A stretch of DNA of 33,284 nt from Flavobacterium macrobrachii (GCF_014486675.1 NZ_JACTAC010000036.1:1-33284); one strand, 5' to 3'; shown: positions 19,097 through 27,599, numbered from the stretch's first letter. A program made the numbers and translations. The notes: generated from the letters alone by a model not told the origin.

Positions 19097-19169
19097 ACAT
19101 ATAATCCTTTTATATGCTTTCATTAGAGAGCAAGTCAAACATTTACACTAAACGTATACATTAAAAGTT

Positions 19170-21617
19170 ATGATAGCATTAAAATTTGGCGGAACATCTG
19201 TAGCCAATGCCGAAAATATCAACAAAACAATAAATATTGTTGCAGAAAAAAGTAAATCCAAAAAACTAGCTGTGGTCGTTTCAGCTTTTAGCGGCGTAAC
19301 CGATTTATTGATTTTAGCAGGAAAATCAGCTTCCGCAAAAGACAAAAACTACAAAAATATTGTAGCCGAAATCGAAAAGAAACACAAAGAAGCTATTGAT
19401 GAATTAATTCCTTTAAGTGAACAAAGCGAAATTATTGATGTAATCAATAGTAATATCAATCATTTAAAAACACTACTTGACGGTTGTTATCTTTTAGGCG
19501 AATTATCCAATAGAACTGCCGATATTGTTGCGGGTTTTGGAGAACTACTATCATCACAAATTATCGCAACAGCATTAAAACAAAAAGTAAGCAACTCAAG
19601 TTTTAAAGATAGTCGCGAACTCATTAAAACTGACAATAATTTTGGAAAAGCTTCTGTTAATTTTACTGAAACTAATACATTGATTAATAATTATTTTAAG
19701 AATAATAATCAACAAGTTACAATTTTCCCTGGTTTCATCGCTTCTTCTGCCGATGGAAATACAACAACACTTGGTCGTGGTGGTTCTGATTATACTGCAG
19801 CAATTATTGCAGCAGCTATCAATGCCGAAGTATTGGAAATTTGGACTGACGTAAATGGCATGTTTACTGCTAATCCAAAAATCGTAAAGCAAGCCCAACC
19901 TATTGAAACCATTTCCTATCAAGAAGCGATGGAATTGTCTCATTTTGGTGCAAAAGTTTTATATCCGCCAACCATTCAGCCTGTTTTAAAAGATAACATT
20001 CCAATTCTTATCAAAAACACGTTTGAACCCGAAGCCAATGGAACCTTAATTTCAAACAATCCATCATCAAACAACAATCCAATCAAAGGAATTTCTCATA
20101 TTGACAAAATCGCATTGTTAACACTCGAAGGTTCTGGAATGGTTGGTGTTTCTGGTTCATCAAAACGATTATTCGAAGTACTTTCTATAGAAAATATTAA
20201 CGTAATTTTTATTACTCAAGCATCATCGGAACATTCCATTTGTATTGGAATTCTAAATTCAGATGCCGAAAATGCCGAAAAAGCCATCAACAAAGCTTTT
20301 GAACTTGAAATTGCTCAAGGCAAAATCGACAAATGCATCGTTGAAAAAGACTTATGCATCGTAGCATTGGTTGGTGAAAGCATGAAAAACCACCAAGGAA
20401 TTTCAGGAAAAATGTTCAGCACTTTAGGCAAAAACAACGTCAACATTCGTGCGATTGCTCAAGGTGCATCCGAAAGAAACATTTCGGTAGTAATCAATGA
20501 AAAAGACGTTAAAAAAGCACTGAATACACTACACGAACGCTTCTTTGAAGACAACACTAAGCAATTGAATTTATTCGTTATGGGAGTTGGAAATGTAGGC
20601 GAAAAATTCATTGACCAAATCAACCAACAAAAGAAATTCTTAAAAGAAAATCGCCGAATAAACGTTCGAGTTATTGCGTTAGCCAATTCACGAAAAATGG
20701 TTTTTGACGAAGATGCAATTAATCTCAAAGACTGGAAAACTGCTTTAGATAATGGCGAAACTGCCAATGTAGAAAGTTTCATTTCTCGTGTAAAAGAACT
20801 CAATCTTCGCAACAGTATTTTTGTTGACATCACAGCAAATTATGATGTAGCCGGAATTTACGACCAATTTTTATCCAAAAATATCGCTGTCGTAACCTGC
20901 AATAAAATTGCCTGTTCATCTGAATTCAACAACTACAAAAACCTTAAAGATTTATCCCGAAAATACAACGCGCCATTTTTATTTGAAACCAATGTTGGCG
21001 CAGGATTACCTATCATCGATACCCTGAAATTATTGATTGCTTCTGGTGATAAAGTCAACCGTATCAACGCTGTTTTATCAGGAAGTTTGAACTTCATTTT
21101 CAATAACTTTAGTGAAAGTTACAGTTTTCATGATGTAGTTAAAGAAGCAGGAGTTCAAGGATTTACCGAACCCGATCCGAAAATAGATTTGAGCGGAGTT
21201 GATGTTGCTAGAAAAATATTAATTCTAATTCGTGAAAGCGGTTATCAAATGGATATGGAAGAAATTGAAAACAACTGTTTCCTTCCTGACGAATGCATGA
21301 AAACGACTAACAACGATGATTTTTTTGCTTCATTAATTAACCACGAAGCTCATTTCAATAAATTATTAATCGAAGCCAAAGAAAAAGACAGTCGTATTAA
21401 GTTTGTAGCAAGTTTCAACAACGGAAAAGCTGCCGTTGGCTTGCAATTCATCCCAAAAGAAAGTCCGTTTTACAACCTTGAAGGAAAAGACAACATCGTC
21501 GAGTTCTACACCGATCGTTATGTAGACCAACCGCTAATCATCAAAGGTGCTGGTGCTGGCGCAGCCGTTACAGCATCTGGGATTTTTGCCGATATTGTCC
21601 GAATTGGAAATGTGTAA
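19170..21617 (+). CDS. thrA: Bifunctional aspartate kinase / homoserine dehydrogenase I
   Basis: Catalyses the first and third steps from aspartate to homoserine. The N-terminal kinase begins with MIALKFGGTSVANAENI, with the substrate-binding GRGGSDYTAA near 210. Two ACT regulatory domains follow (about 310-455), consistent with threonine feedback. The dehydrogenase begins at NLFVMGVGNVGEKF (about 464-477, NAD(P) GxGxxG), with TCNKIA and the catalytic region GFTEPDPKIDLSGVDVARK near 668-686. Length 815 aa is normal for the fused enzyme. The start at 19170 puts the KFGGTS motif at residues 5-10. It is first in thrA-thrB-thrC and is likely controlled by the leader upstream. Two long hairpins follow it. 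Confidence 0.97.
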   Translation: MIALKFGGTSVANAENINKTINIVAEKSKSKKLAVVVSAFSGVTDLLILAGKSASAKDKNYKNIVAEIEKKHKEAIDELIPLSEQSEIIDVINSNINHLKTLLDGCYLLGELSNRTADIVAGFGELLSSQIIATALKQKVSNSSFKDSRELIKTDNNFGKASVNFTETNTLINNYFKNNNQQVTIFPGFIASSADGNTTTLGRGGSDYTAAIIAAAINAEVLEIWTDVNGMFTANPKIVKQAQPIETISYQEAMELSHFGAKVLYPPTIQPVLKDNIPILIKNTFEPEANGTLISNNPSSNNNPIKGISHIDKIALLTLEGSGMVGVSGSSKRLFEVLSIENINVIFITQASSEHSICIGILNSDAENAEKAINKAFELEIAQGKIDKCIVEKDLCIVALVGESMKNHQGISGKMFSTLGKNNVNIRAIAQGASERNISVVINEKDVKKALNTLHERFFEDNTKQLNLFVMGVGNVGEKFIDQINQQKKFLKENRRINVRVIALANSRKMVFDEDAINLKDWKTALDNGETANVESFISRVKELNLRNSIFVDITANYDVAGIYDQFLSKNIAVVTCNKIACSSEFNNYKNLKDLSRKYNAPFLFETNVGAGLPIIDTLKLLIASGDKVNRINAVLSGSLNFIFNNFSESYSFHDVVKEAGVQGFTEPDPKIDLSGVDVARKILILIRESGYQMDMEEIENNCFLPDECMKTTNNDDFFASLINHEAHFNKLLIEAKEKDSRIKFVASFNNGKAAVGLQFIPKESPFYNLEGKDNIVEFYTDRYVDQPLIIKGAGAGAAVTASGIFADIVRIGNV

Positions 21618-21625
21618 TTTTTTTT

Positions 21626-21677
21626 GAAACGAAAAGCTTGGGCTTAACTTGCATACCTTTTTCCTGCTTTTCGTTTC
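21626..21677 (+). repeat. Inverted repeat with 12-bp perfect arms between thrA and thrB
   Basis: GAAACGAAAAGC at 21626-21637 is perfectly complementary to GCTTTTCGTTTC at 21666-21677, with a 28-base loop. It starts nine bases after the thrA stop. No T run follows directly, so it may be an mRNA stabiliser or repeat element rather than a terminator. Confidence 0.7.
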
Positions 21678-21680
21678 AAT

Positions 21681-21716
21681 CTTTTCATTTTTGAATAAAA
21701 ATGAAAAGGATTTTCA
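21681..21716 (+). repeat. Second hairpin with an alternative fold
   Basis: CTTTTCATTTTT at 21681-21692 pairs perfectly with AAAAATGAAAAG at 21697-21708 around a GAAT loop. The right arm can instead pair downstream: TGAAAA (21702-21707) with TTTTCA (21711-21716). The two folds exclude each other. It sits mid-operon, 160 bases before thrB. Confidence 0.6.
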
Positions 21717-21827
21717 CTTCAAATAAAATTCATCGAACTCCGAAGAAAATTATTAACAAAGTGAGATAATCAGGGTTAAACAGAAAATGTATTGAATATT
21801 TGCAGCAAAAATCTGTTAAATCCTTGC

Positions 21828-21846
21828 AATCTGTGGCAAAAAAAAA
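21828..21846 (+). repeat. Shared intergenic word AATCTGTGGCA followed by A's
   Basis: AATCTGTGGC followed by a run of A occurs here, 30 bases before thrB, and again at 22851-22868 just before thrC. Both lie immediately 5' of a thr gene. A related aaatctgttaaatcc precedes this copy. It looks like a fragment of a dispersed flavobacterial intergenic repeat. Confidence 0.5.
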
Positions 21847-21875
21847 TTGATTTAGAACAAATTTTCACAATGACT

Positions 21876-22802
21876 ATGAACGAAATAAAAATATTCTGTC
21901 CAGCAACTATCGCCAATCTAAACTGCGGTTTTGATGTACTAGGTTTATGTTTGGAAGGTATTGGTGACGAGATGATTTTCAGAAAAACTTCCCAAAAAGG
22001 AATTACAATTTCTAAAATAACTGGCGCCGATTTACCATTAGAAACCAATAAAAACGTAGCCGGAGTTGCCGCTTTAGCAATTTACAACACCATCAATCCT
22101 GATTTTGGAATTGAAATCGAAATCCATAAAAAAATCAAAGCCGGAAGCGGAATTGGAAGTTCATCTGCCAGCGCAGCCGGAGCTGTTTTTTGCGTAAATG
22201 AATTACTTGGAAAACCTTATTCTAAAAACCAATTAGTCGATTTTGCCATGAAAGGCGAAGCTATTGCCAGCGGTTCTGAACATGCCGATAACGTTGCGCC
22301 TTGTTTGCTTGGTGGATTTACTTTAGTTCGAGGTTACAATCCGTTGGATGTGATTAGAATTGACAGTCCGAGTGAACTCTTTGCGGTTGTACTTCATCCG
22401 CATATTGAAGTCAAAACTTCCGATTCAAGAGCTGTTTTAAAACCTGAAATCAGTTTGAAATCTGCCATTACACAATGGGGAAATTTGGGCGGATTTATCG
22501 CTGGATTATATACTAAGGATTATAATTTACTTGGTCGTTCGTTGCAAGATGTTGTCATTGAACCGTTGCGAAAACATTTAATTCCTAACTTTGATTTGGT
22601 AAAAAACAACGCATTACAAAACGGAGCTTTAGGTGCTGGAATTTCTGGTGCTGGACCGTCAATTTTTGCCTTGTGCAAAGGTCAAGAAACCGCCGAAAAA
22701 GTAGCCTATGCCATGAGCAACAGCTATCAAGAAACCGGAATTGAATTTGACATGCATATTTCAAAAATCAATCCGAATGGAGTAATCGAAATCAAAAAAT
22801 AA
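21876..22802 (+). CDS. thrB: Homoserine kinase
   Basis: Phosphorylates L-homoserine to O-phosphohomoserine, the fourth step of threonine synthesis, in the cytoplasm. It is a GHMP kinase: the ATP-binding glycine/serine loop KAGSGIGSSSASAAG is at residues 88-102, and the C-terminal GAGISGAGPSIFALCKG is the third GHMP motif. I choose 21876 because MNEIKIFCPATIANLNCGFD is the usual N-terminus. ATG codons at 21870 and 21792 are also in frame, but the latter begins inside repeat-like DNA and would add 28 unrelated residues. The resulting 308 aa is a normal length. It lies between thrA and thrC; the 258-base gap after thrA is unusually long for the middle of an operon. Confidence 0.95.
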   Translation: MNEIKIFCPATIANLNCGFDVLGLCLEGIGDEMIFRKTSQKGITISKITGADLPLETNKNVAGVAALAIYNTINPDFGIEIEIHKKIKAGSGIGSSSASAAGAVFCVNELLGKPYSKNQLVDFAMKGEAIASGSEHADNVAPCLLGGFTLVRGYNPLDVIRIDSPSELFAVVLHPHIEVKTSDSRAVLKPEISLKSAITQWGNLGGFIAGLYTKDYNLLGRSLQDVVIEPLRKHLIPNFDLVKNNALQNGALGAGISGAGPSIFALCKGQETAEKVAYAMSNSYQETGIEFDMHISKINPNGVIEIKK

Positions 22803-22803
22803 A

Positions 22804-22868
22804 CACAAATTTCACAAATTCACACAAATTAAATCTGTGGAAATTTGTGAAATCTGTGGCAAAAAAAA
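22804..22868 (+). repeat. Imperfect 17-bp inverted repeat between thrB and thrC
   Basis: CACAAATTTCACAAATT at 22804-22820 pairs with AATTTGTGAAATCTGTG at 22842-22858, with a single mismatch and a 21-base loop, then GGC and eight A. It fills nearly the whole gap between thrB and thrC. No T run follows, so it is not a plus-strand terminator. The sequence resembles flavobacterial dispersed repeats built from aaatttgtgaaatctgtgg words. Confidence 0.65.
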
Positions 22869-22874
22869 TAAAAA

Positions 22875-24161
22875 ATGAACTATTACAGCTTAAACAATAA
22901 AAATCACAAAGTAACTTTTAAAGAAGCCGTTATCAAAGGATTGGCACCTGATAGAGGTTTGTATTTCCCCGAGACAATCACACCTCTGCCCGACTCGTTT
23001 TTTCAAAACATCGAAACGCTTTCCAATGAAGAAATTGCTTTTGAAACCATCAAACAATTTATTGGCGATGAAATTCCAGAAACCGAACTCAAAAAAATCA
23101 TAAGCGAAACGCTTTGCTTCGATTTTCCGTTTATTCCTGTGGAAGACAATGTGTTTTCATTGGAACTTTTTCACGGACCAACAATGGCTTTTAAAGACGT
23201 TGGCGCACGATTTATGTCGCGCTGTTTGGGTTACTTCAATCGAAATACCGACAAAAAAGTTACGGTTTTAGTAGCAACATCTGGCGATACTGGCGGAGCA
23301 GTTGCTAGCGGATTTTTAAGCGTAAAAGGCGTTGAAGTCGTTATCCTTTATCCATCAGGAAAAGTCAGCGATATTCAAGAACGACAACTTACTACATTAG
23401 GACAAAACATTAAAGCTCTGGAAGTCGATGGCGTTTTTGACGACTGTCAAGATATGGTCAAAAAAGCATTTCTAGACCAAAGTCTAACCCACAAAAACTT
23501 AACCTCGGCCAATTCCATCAACATTGCACGTTGGTTGCCTCAAATGTTCTATATCTTCTTTGCTTACAAACAACTGAAACAATACAACAAATCAATTGTT
23601 TTATCATGTCCAAGTGGAAATTTCGGGAACATTTGCGCCGGAATTATGGCTAAACACTTAGGATTGCCTATCGCTCATTTTGTAGCTTCAACCAATGCGA
23701 ATGATACGGTTCCAAGGTTTTTAGAAAAAGGAAACTACGAACCGAAACCATCTGTTGCCACGATTTCCAACGCAATGGATGTAGGTAATCCAAGTAATTT
23801 TATTCGCATTCAAGAATTGTACAATGATGATTTAAACGAATTTGAAAAGGATTTTTCTTCTTATTCTTTCTCGGATGCCGAAACAGAAATTACTATCAAA
23901 GACATTTATTCTCGAACCAAATACATCGCTGAACCTCACGGTGCTGTTGGTTATCTTGGTTTGAAAAAAGAAATGCAAAAACAAACTAATTCCATTGGTG
24001 TTTTCTTAGAAACAGCGCATCCTATTAAGTTTTTAGACATTGTTGAACCTTTATTGGATTTACAATTACCTATTCCAAAACAGATAGAAAGCGTTTTAAA
24101 CAAAGAAAAAGTTTCGATTAAAATTAAAACCTATGAAGAGTTAAAAGATTTTTTGCATTAA
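22875..24161 (+). CDS. thrC: Threonine synthase
   Basis: PLP-dependent conversion of O-phosphohomoserine to threonine, the last step of the pathway. The PLP-binding lysine is K107 in HGPTMAFKDVGARFM. VATSGDTGGAVASGF near residues 136-150 and SCPSGNFGNICAGIMA near 240 are typical phosphate- and PLP-binding loops. Length 428 aa fits the shorter bacterial type. The N-terminus MNYYSLNNKNHKVTFKEAV is typical of Bacteroidetes threonine synthases. It is the last gene of the thr operon, 72 bases after thrB. The promoter of the next gene overlaps its stop codon. Confidence 0.97.
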   Translation: MNYYSLNNKNHKVTFKEAVIKGLAPDRGLYFPETITPLPDSFFQNIETLSNEEIAFETIKQFIGDEIPETELKKIISETLCFDFPFIPVEDNVFSLELFHGPTMAFKDVGARFMSRCLGYFNRNTDKKVTVLVATSGDTGGAVASGFLSVKGVEVVILYPSGKVSDIQERQLTTLGQNIKALEVDGVFDDCQDMVKKAFLDQSLTHKNLTSANSINIARWLPQMFYIFFAYKQLKQYNKSIVLSCPSGNFGNICAGIMAKHLGLPIAHFVASTNANDTVPRFLEKGNYEPKPSVATISNAMDVGNPSNFIRIQELYNDDLNEFEKDFSSYSFSDAETEITIKDIYSRTKYIAEPHGAVGYLGLKKEMQKQTNSIGVFLETAHPIKFLDIVEPLLDLQLPIPKQIESVLNKEKVSIKIKTYEELKDFLH

Positions 24162-24181
24162 GAATTTAACATTTATATTTG
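24152..24181 (+). promoter_or_regulatory. Promoter of the lipoprotein gene
   Basis: TTTG at 24152-24155, an 18-base spacer and TATATTTG at 24174-24181 match both elements of the Bacteroidetes primary-sigma promoter. The -33 lies inside the end of thrC. Start of transcription would be near 24187, about 11 bases before the lipoprotein ATG. This is the best promoter match in the window. Confidence 0.65.
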
Positions 24182-24197
24182 TTCAAAATCTAACCCC

Positions 24198-25382
24198 ATG
24201 AAAAAAATTACTTCATTACTTGTTCTTCTGCTAGTTTTAGCTTCTTGCGGCAAGCGTCAAACCAGAGAAATGTTGACTTCTGGCGATTATGACAATGCAA
24301 TCCAAAATGCTGTTGAAGGTTTACGAGGCAACAAAACAGCCAAAGGAAAACAAGATTATGTCTATATGCTCGAAGAAGCCTTTGCCAAAGCCAAAGAACG
24401 TGATTTGCGCAACATCAACGTTTGGTTTAAAGATGCCAATCCACAGAATTTAGAGAAAATTTACAATACCTATGTTCAATTAAACTCACGTCAGGAAAGC
24501 ATTCGTCCATTATTACCTTTAAAATTGTTAAAAGAAGGTCGAAATGCTATTTTTCCTTTTGACGACTATTCAGACCAAATTGTTAGCAGCAAAAACGCTT
24601 TAGCAAAATATTTATATGACAATTCTAAAGCGCTTTTGATTAACAAAGATAAAAACGTGCTTCGTCGTGCGTATGATGATTTGGTTTACTTAAAAAACTT
24701 AAGTCCAGGATTTAAAGACACAGACAAGCTAATTGAAGAAGCTCGATTTAAAGGAACTGATTTTGTTAGCGTTTATACCAAAAACGAAACCAATATGGTT
24801 ATTCCGGTTCGTCTTGAAAATGATTTATTAGATTTCAGTACGTTAGGTTTAAACGATAAATGGACAGTGTATCACAGCAATCGTCAAAAAGGAATTGATT
24901 ATGATTACGGAATGATTGTCAATTTCCGTCAAATCAATATTTCACCAGAACAAGTGAGAGAAAAAGAACTACAAAAAGAAAAAGTTATAAAAGTTGGAGT
25001 TAAAAATCTACTAAATGCCAACGGACAAGTGGTTAGAGATAGTTTAGGAAACCCAATTAAAGTGGACGACATGAGAACCGTTCGTGCTACAGTATATGAA
25101 TTTGCCCAATTCAAAGCCTGTCAAGTAAACGCAAAAGTAGATTATATCGATTTTAGAAATAACCAATTGCTACAAACTTTTCCTTTGGAAAGTGAATTCG
25201 TTTTCAATCACATGTATTCACGTTTGAAAGGCGATAAAAGAGCTTGCGAACAAGAATATTATCCAAACTTTGAACGAAGAGCAGTTCCGTTTCCATCCAA
25301 TGAACAAATGGTTTATGACACCGGAAATGATTTAAAAAACAAACTGAAAGACATTATTACAAGGAATAAGTTTAGAAGATAA
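24198..25382 (+). CDS. Lipoprotein of unknown function with N-terminal TPR-like region
   Basis: Residues 1-18 form a type II signal peptide with the lipobox LASC, so C18 is probably lipidated. The next residues are GKRQ, so no acidic surface-export signal (the SDDFE-like LES motif) is present; an inner-leaflet outer-membrane location is most likely. Residues about 25-130 are helical and TPR-like (LTSGDYDNAIQNAVEGLR). The C-terminal part is beta-rich and polar, with no recognised motif. Length 394 aa. I recognise it as a type conserved in Flavobacteria but cannot name a function. It has its own promoter overlapping the end of thrC and a strong terminator after it, so it is transcriptionally independent of threonine synthesis. 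Confidence 0.88.
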   Translation: MKKITSLLVLLLVLASCGKRQTREMLTSGDYDNAIQNAVEGLRGNKTAKGKQDYVYMLEEAFAKAKERDLRNINVWFKDANPQNLEKIYNTYVQLNSRQESIRPLLPLKLLKEGRNAIFPFDDYSDQIVSSKNALAKYLYDNSKALLINKDKNVLRRAYDDLVYLKNLSPGFKDTDKLIEEARFKGTDFVSVYTKNETNMVIPVRLENDLLDFSTLGLNDKWTVYHSNRQKGIDYDYGMIVNFRQINISPEQVREKELQKEKVIKVGVKNLLNANGQVVRDSLGNPIKVDDMRTVRATVYEFAQFKACQVNAKVDYIDFRNNQLLQTFPLESEFVFNHMYSRLKGDKRACEQEYYPNFERRAVPFPSNEQMVYDTGNDLKNKLKDIITRNKFRR

Positions 25383-25390
25383 AACAAAAA

Positions 25391-25418
25391 ACGCATTGAA
25401 ATTCAATGCGTTTTTTTT
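25391..25418. terminator. Bidirectional terminator between the lipoprotein and ytxJ genes
   Basis: ACGCATTG (25391-25398) pairs with CAATGCGT (25404-25411) around AAATT. It is flanked by A5 on the left and a run of eight T at 25411-25418. It serves the convergent lipoprotein and ytxJ-like genes. Confidence 0.88.
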
Positions 25419-25424
25419 ATTGCT

Positions 25425-25814
25425 TTAATTCAAATACTGCTCTATTTTCCTAGCATCAATACTTTCATGAGAAGTATCAAAAATGGCTTTTCCATCTTTA
25501 ATCACTATAATTTGTGGCGATTGATGAAAAACCCCAAAGCGCTCCGCAATAGCATTTGAAATATCACGATGGTTTAATAAATCAAGATAATAAGGAATGA
25601 TTCTATCTTCTAATTCAAAATCATTTTCAAATTGCTTCAATGAATATCTACTGATACTACAACGTGTGCTGTGTTTGAAAATCAAGACTGGTTTTTCATT
25701 TGACAACTCAACAATTTCATTTAGTAACCCTAAATCGGTTAATTGCCTCCACGCTATTTTTGAAGATTTTTTTTCATCATCGGAAGAACCAAATATTTTT
25801 TTGAATAAACTCAT
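25425..25814 (-). CDS. ytxJ: Bacillithiol-system monothiol protein YtxJ
   Basis: A small thioredoxin-fold protein of the YtxJ family, thought to act as a monothiol bacilliredoxin that removes bacillithiol from proteins. Length is 129 aa. The single active cysteine is C52 in KHSTRCSISRYS, the family signature (T-x-C-x-I-S). VFHQSPQIIVIKDGK corresponds to the thioredoxin cis-proline segment. The first 20 residues are a charged, Ser-rich extension without a signal peptide, so it is cytoplasmic. TAATTTTG on the minus strand (25853-25846) is a good -7 element about 30 bases upstream. It implies that the organism makes bacillithiol; no synthesis genes are in the window. Confidence 0.9.
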   Translation of the reverse strand: MSLFKKIFGSSDDEKKSSKIAWRQLTDLGLLNEIVELSNEKPVLIFKHSTRCSISRYSLKQFENDFELEDRIIPYYLDLLNHRDISNAIAERFGVFHQSPQIIVIKDGKAIFDTSHESIDARKIEQYLN

Positions 25815-25957
25815 AAAGCCTTTATTTTACATTGAATTGATTTTACAAAATTAAGACTTCTTTATTTAAAAAACGTGTTTTTATCTAGTGATTAATACCA
25901 TCATTTTTTTGGTCTCTTCAAATTATAAATTACCCACATATGTTGTTTTAATGCAAA

Positions 25958-26362
25958 TTAATTTCCTCTGTAAGTAGCATAGCCAAATGCAGAAAGCGTT
26001 ATCGGAACATGATAATGCTTTTCATCTTTAATTTGAAATACTACCTCTATGAATGGATAAAAACTTTCAACATTATTTTTTTTGAAATAATCATTAGTAA
26101 AATAAATCAATTTATAAATCCCGATGTTAGATTTTTCAGAATTTAAAAAATCAGTAATTCTGCCATTAACATCTGTAATTTTTTCATCTACCAAATTCCA
26201 AGTTTTGTTTTGCTCGTTATATCGTTCCAATTTGATATGAACGCCACTAACTGGAACTCCTTTTGAAACATCTAGAATATGACTAGACAATTGATAATTT
26301 GCTTTTTGTGCAAAAATAATTGAAGCAAAAAGCGTTAAAGCGACGGTAAATAAGTTTTTCAT
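25958..26362 (-). CDS. Secreted 5-hydroxyisourate hydrolase (transthyretin-like)
   Basis: Hydrolyses 5-hydroxyisourate, the product of urate oxidation, to OHCU. Starting at 26362 gives a Sec signal peptide (residues 1-18, ending FAQ), which an ATG 42 bases further upstream would bury; that longer frame would also overlap the neighbour. Catalytic residues are visible: H28 in LSSHILD, R68 in DVNGRI and H118 in HYHVP. The C-terminal signature is YRGN at 131-134 instead of YRGS. The mature enzyme is about 115 aa, typical of the family. The export signal places it in the periplasm. No urate oxidase or OHCU decarboxylase gene is in the window. It lies 19 bases after the GlcG/HbpS-type gene and is likely in an operon with it. 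Confidence 0.88.
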   Translation of the reverse strand: MKNLFTVALTLFASIIFAQKANYQLSSHILDVSKGVPVSGVHIKLERYNEQNKTWNLVDEKITDVNGRITDFLNSEKSNIGIYKLIYFTNDYFKKNNVESFYPFIEVVFQIKDEKHYHVPITLSAFGYATYRGN

Positions 26363-26381
26363 GTTTTTTAATTTTAAATTT

Positions 26382-26909
26382 TTATTTTGATGTAGTAATT
26401 CCAAATTCTTGAATTGTTGCCGATTTCGCTAAAAAATCATCATTTTCTGGACTTCCGCCACCAGCAACTCCAATGCTTCCCACAATAGTTCCTTTATACC
26501 AAATGGGTGAACCGCCACTCAGTAAAAGCAATTCGGGTAAAGTGTTTAGATTTTTTGTATCATCATTTAGTTGTGCATTTCGCAATAATGAAAGTGTAGC
26601 CGTTTTTGTAGAAAGCGCAGTGAAAGCTTTTCTCTTTGCAGCATCTGCGTTATGTGGTCCAACACCATCGTCTCGAGTGAGCAAAATAATCGTTCCAGAC
26701 GCATCAAGTATTGCTATGGCTACTTTTTTATTTAGCAAATGAGCTGACTCATTAACACGTTTCACTATTTCGAAAGACGCTGATAATGTCAAATTATCTA
26801 CAGAATGAATATAGGTGTTAGTTGATATTCCAAGTTCTTTTGGTTTCTCTTTAGTTTGTGCAATACCAAAAAAAGGTATTAACAAAAGAAGTAAGTGCAA
26901 CGTTTTCAT
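26382..26909 (-). CDS. Secreted GlcG/HbpS-family protein
   Basis: A GlcG/HbpS (DUF336, PF03928) domain behind a signal peptide (residues 1-18, ending FGIAQ). Typical segments are VAIAILDASGTIILLTRDDG, AKRKAFTALS, PELLLLSGGSPIW and VGSIGVAGGGSPENDDFLAKSA. HbpS binds haem in Streptomyces, but the family is broad and haem binding cannot be read from this sequence. Length 175 aa. TAATTTTG at 26933-26926 on the minus strand is a good -7 element just upstream. It is probably transcribed together with the secreted hydroxyisourate hydrolase, and both products go to the periplasm. A terminator separates it from the Crp/Fnr gene. Confidence 0.87.
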   Translation of the reverse strand: MKTLHLLLLLIPFFGIAQTKEKPKELGISTNTYIHSVDNLTLSASFEIVKRVNESAHLLNKKVAIAILDASGTIILLTRDDGVGPHNADAAKRKAFTALSTKTATLSLLRNAQLNDDTKNLNTLPELLLLSGGSPIWYKGTIVGSIGVAGGGSPENDDFLAKSATIQEFGITTSK

Positions 26910-26944
26910 ATAAAATTTGTTTCAGCAAAATTAATTGCTCAAAA

Positions 26945-26973
26945 ACAAAAAAACGTTGCTCTATGTCAACGTT
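26945..26973 (-). terminator. Terminator of the Crp/Fnr gene
   Basis: On the minus strand AACGTTG and CAACGTT (plus positions 26967-26973 and 26952-26958) form a 7-bp stem with an eight-base loop, followed by seven T's (plus A's at 26945-26951). It lies just after the regulator stop codon, so the next gene needs its own promoter. Confidence 0.8.
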
Positions 26974-26975
26974 TT

Positions 26976-27545
26976 CTATAATTTAGATTTGATTCTACTC
27001 AAAGTAGATGGAGAAATTCCCAAATAGGAAGCTGCCATTTTATTGGAAACTTTAAGCAATAGTTGAGGTTGGTGTTTTATTACCCATTTTACTTTATCTA
27101 AAGCATCAAAACCTTGAAAACCATATATTCTTTTTTGAGCTATTATGAAACCGAGCTCTAAAATTTCAGTATATAGTTGTGCAAATTGCGGTATTTCTTT
27201 AACTAAGCGATAAAAGTCAGCTCTTGATATGCATAAAAGTTCCGATTTTTCTATAGTCTGTAAATATTCCTCAGCAGGCAATTGATCAATAAAACTTGGT
27301 AAAGCAGTGGCAAAACTACCTTGAAATGCAAAAAATCGCGAACTTTCATTTCCATCTTTCGAAATGGTAAACAATCGAATGCTTCCTTTATTGATGAAAT
27401 AATAAAAATTACACACTTGTGAATAATCCAAAAGAATTTGATTTCGCTTTGTTTTCAATAACACAAAACATGAACAAATCCTTTCAAGAGATTGTGCATC
27501 AATTTCAACTTTACTTTTTATAAATTTCTCTAAAACAGAATACAT
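26976..27545 (-). CDS. Crp/Fnr-family transcriptional regulator
   Basis: An N-terminal cyclic-nucleotide-binding-type beta barrel (about residues 20-120, with NFYYFINKGSIRLFTISKDG) is followed by a dimerisation helix and a C-terminal helix-turn-helix (KVSNKMAASYLGISPSTLSR). Length from 27545 is 189 aa, as usual for the Bacteroidetes type. I choose 27545 (MYSVLEKFIKSK) because a consensus -7 TAAATTTG lies on the minus strand at 27607-27600; an upstream ATG at 27602 would fall inside it. No cysteine cluster for an Fe-S centre is seen at the N-terminus, so an FNR-type oxygen sensor is unlikely. Its target may be the two secreted-protein genes downstream, but nothing in the sequence proves it. 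Confidence 0.9.
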   Translation of the reverse strand: MYSVLEKFIKSKVEIDAQSLERICSCFVLLKTKRNQILLDYSQVCNFYYFINKGSIRLFTISKDGNESSRFFAFQGSFATALPSFIDQLPAEEYLQTIEKSELLCISRADFYRLVKEIPQFAQLYTEILELGFIIAQKRIYGFQGFDALDKVKWVIKHQPQLLLKVSNKMAASYLGISPSTLSRIKSKL

Positions 27546-27599
27546 AATAATGATGATGTAAGGATAATCGATGAAGCATGTAATTAAATATCCTATTTT

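Noticed and set aside
18944..19138. Minus-strand 64-codon frame in the hutH-thrA gap
   Set aside because: It is the antisense of the Thr-rich leader. Its Val-rich run is the complement of the Thr codons, and it has no sensible start context.
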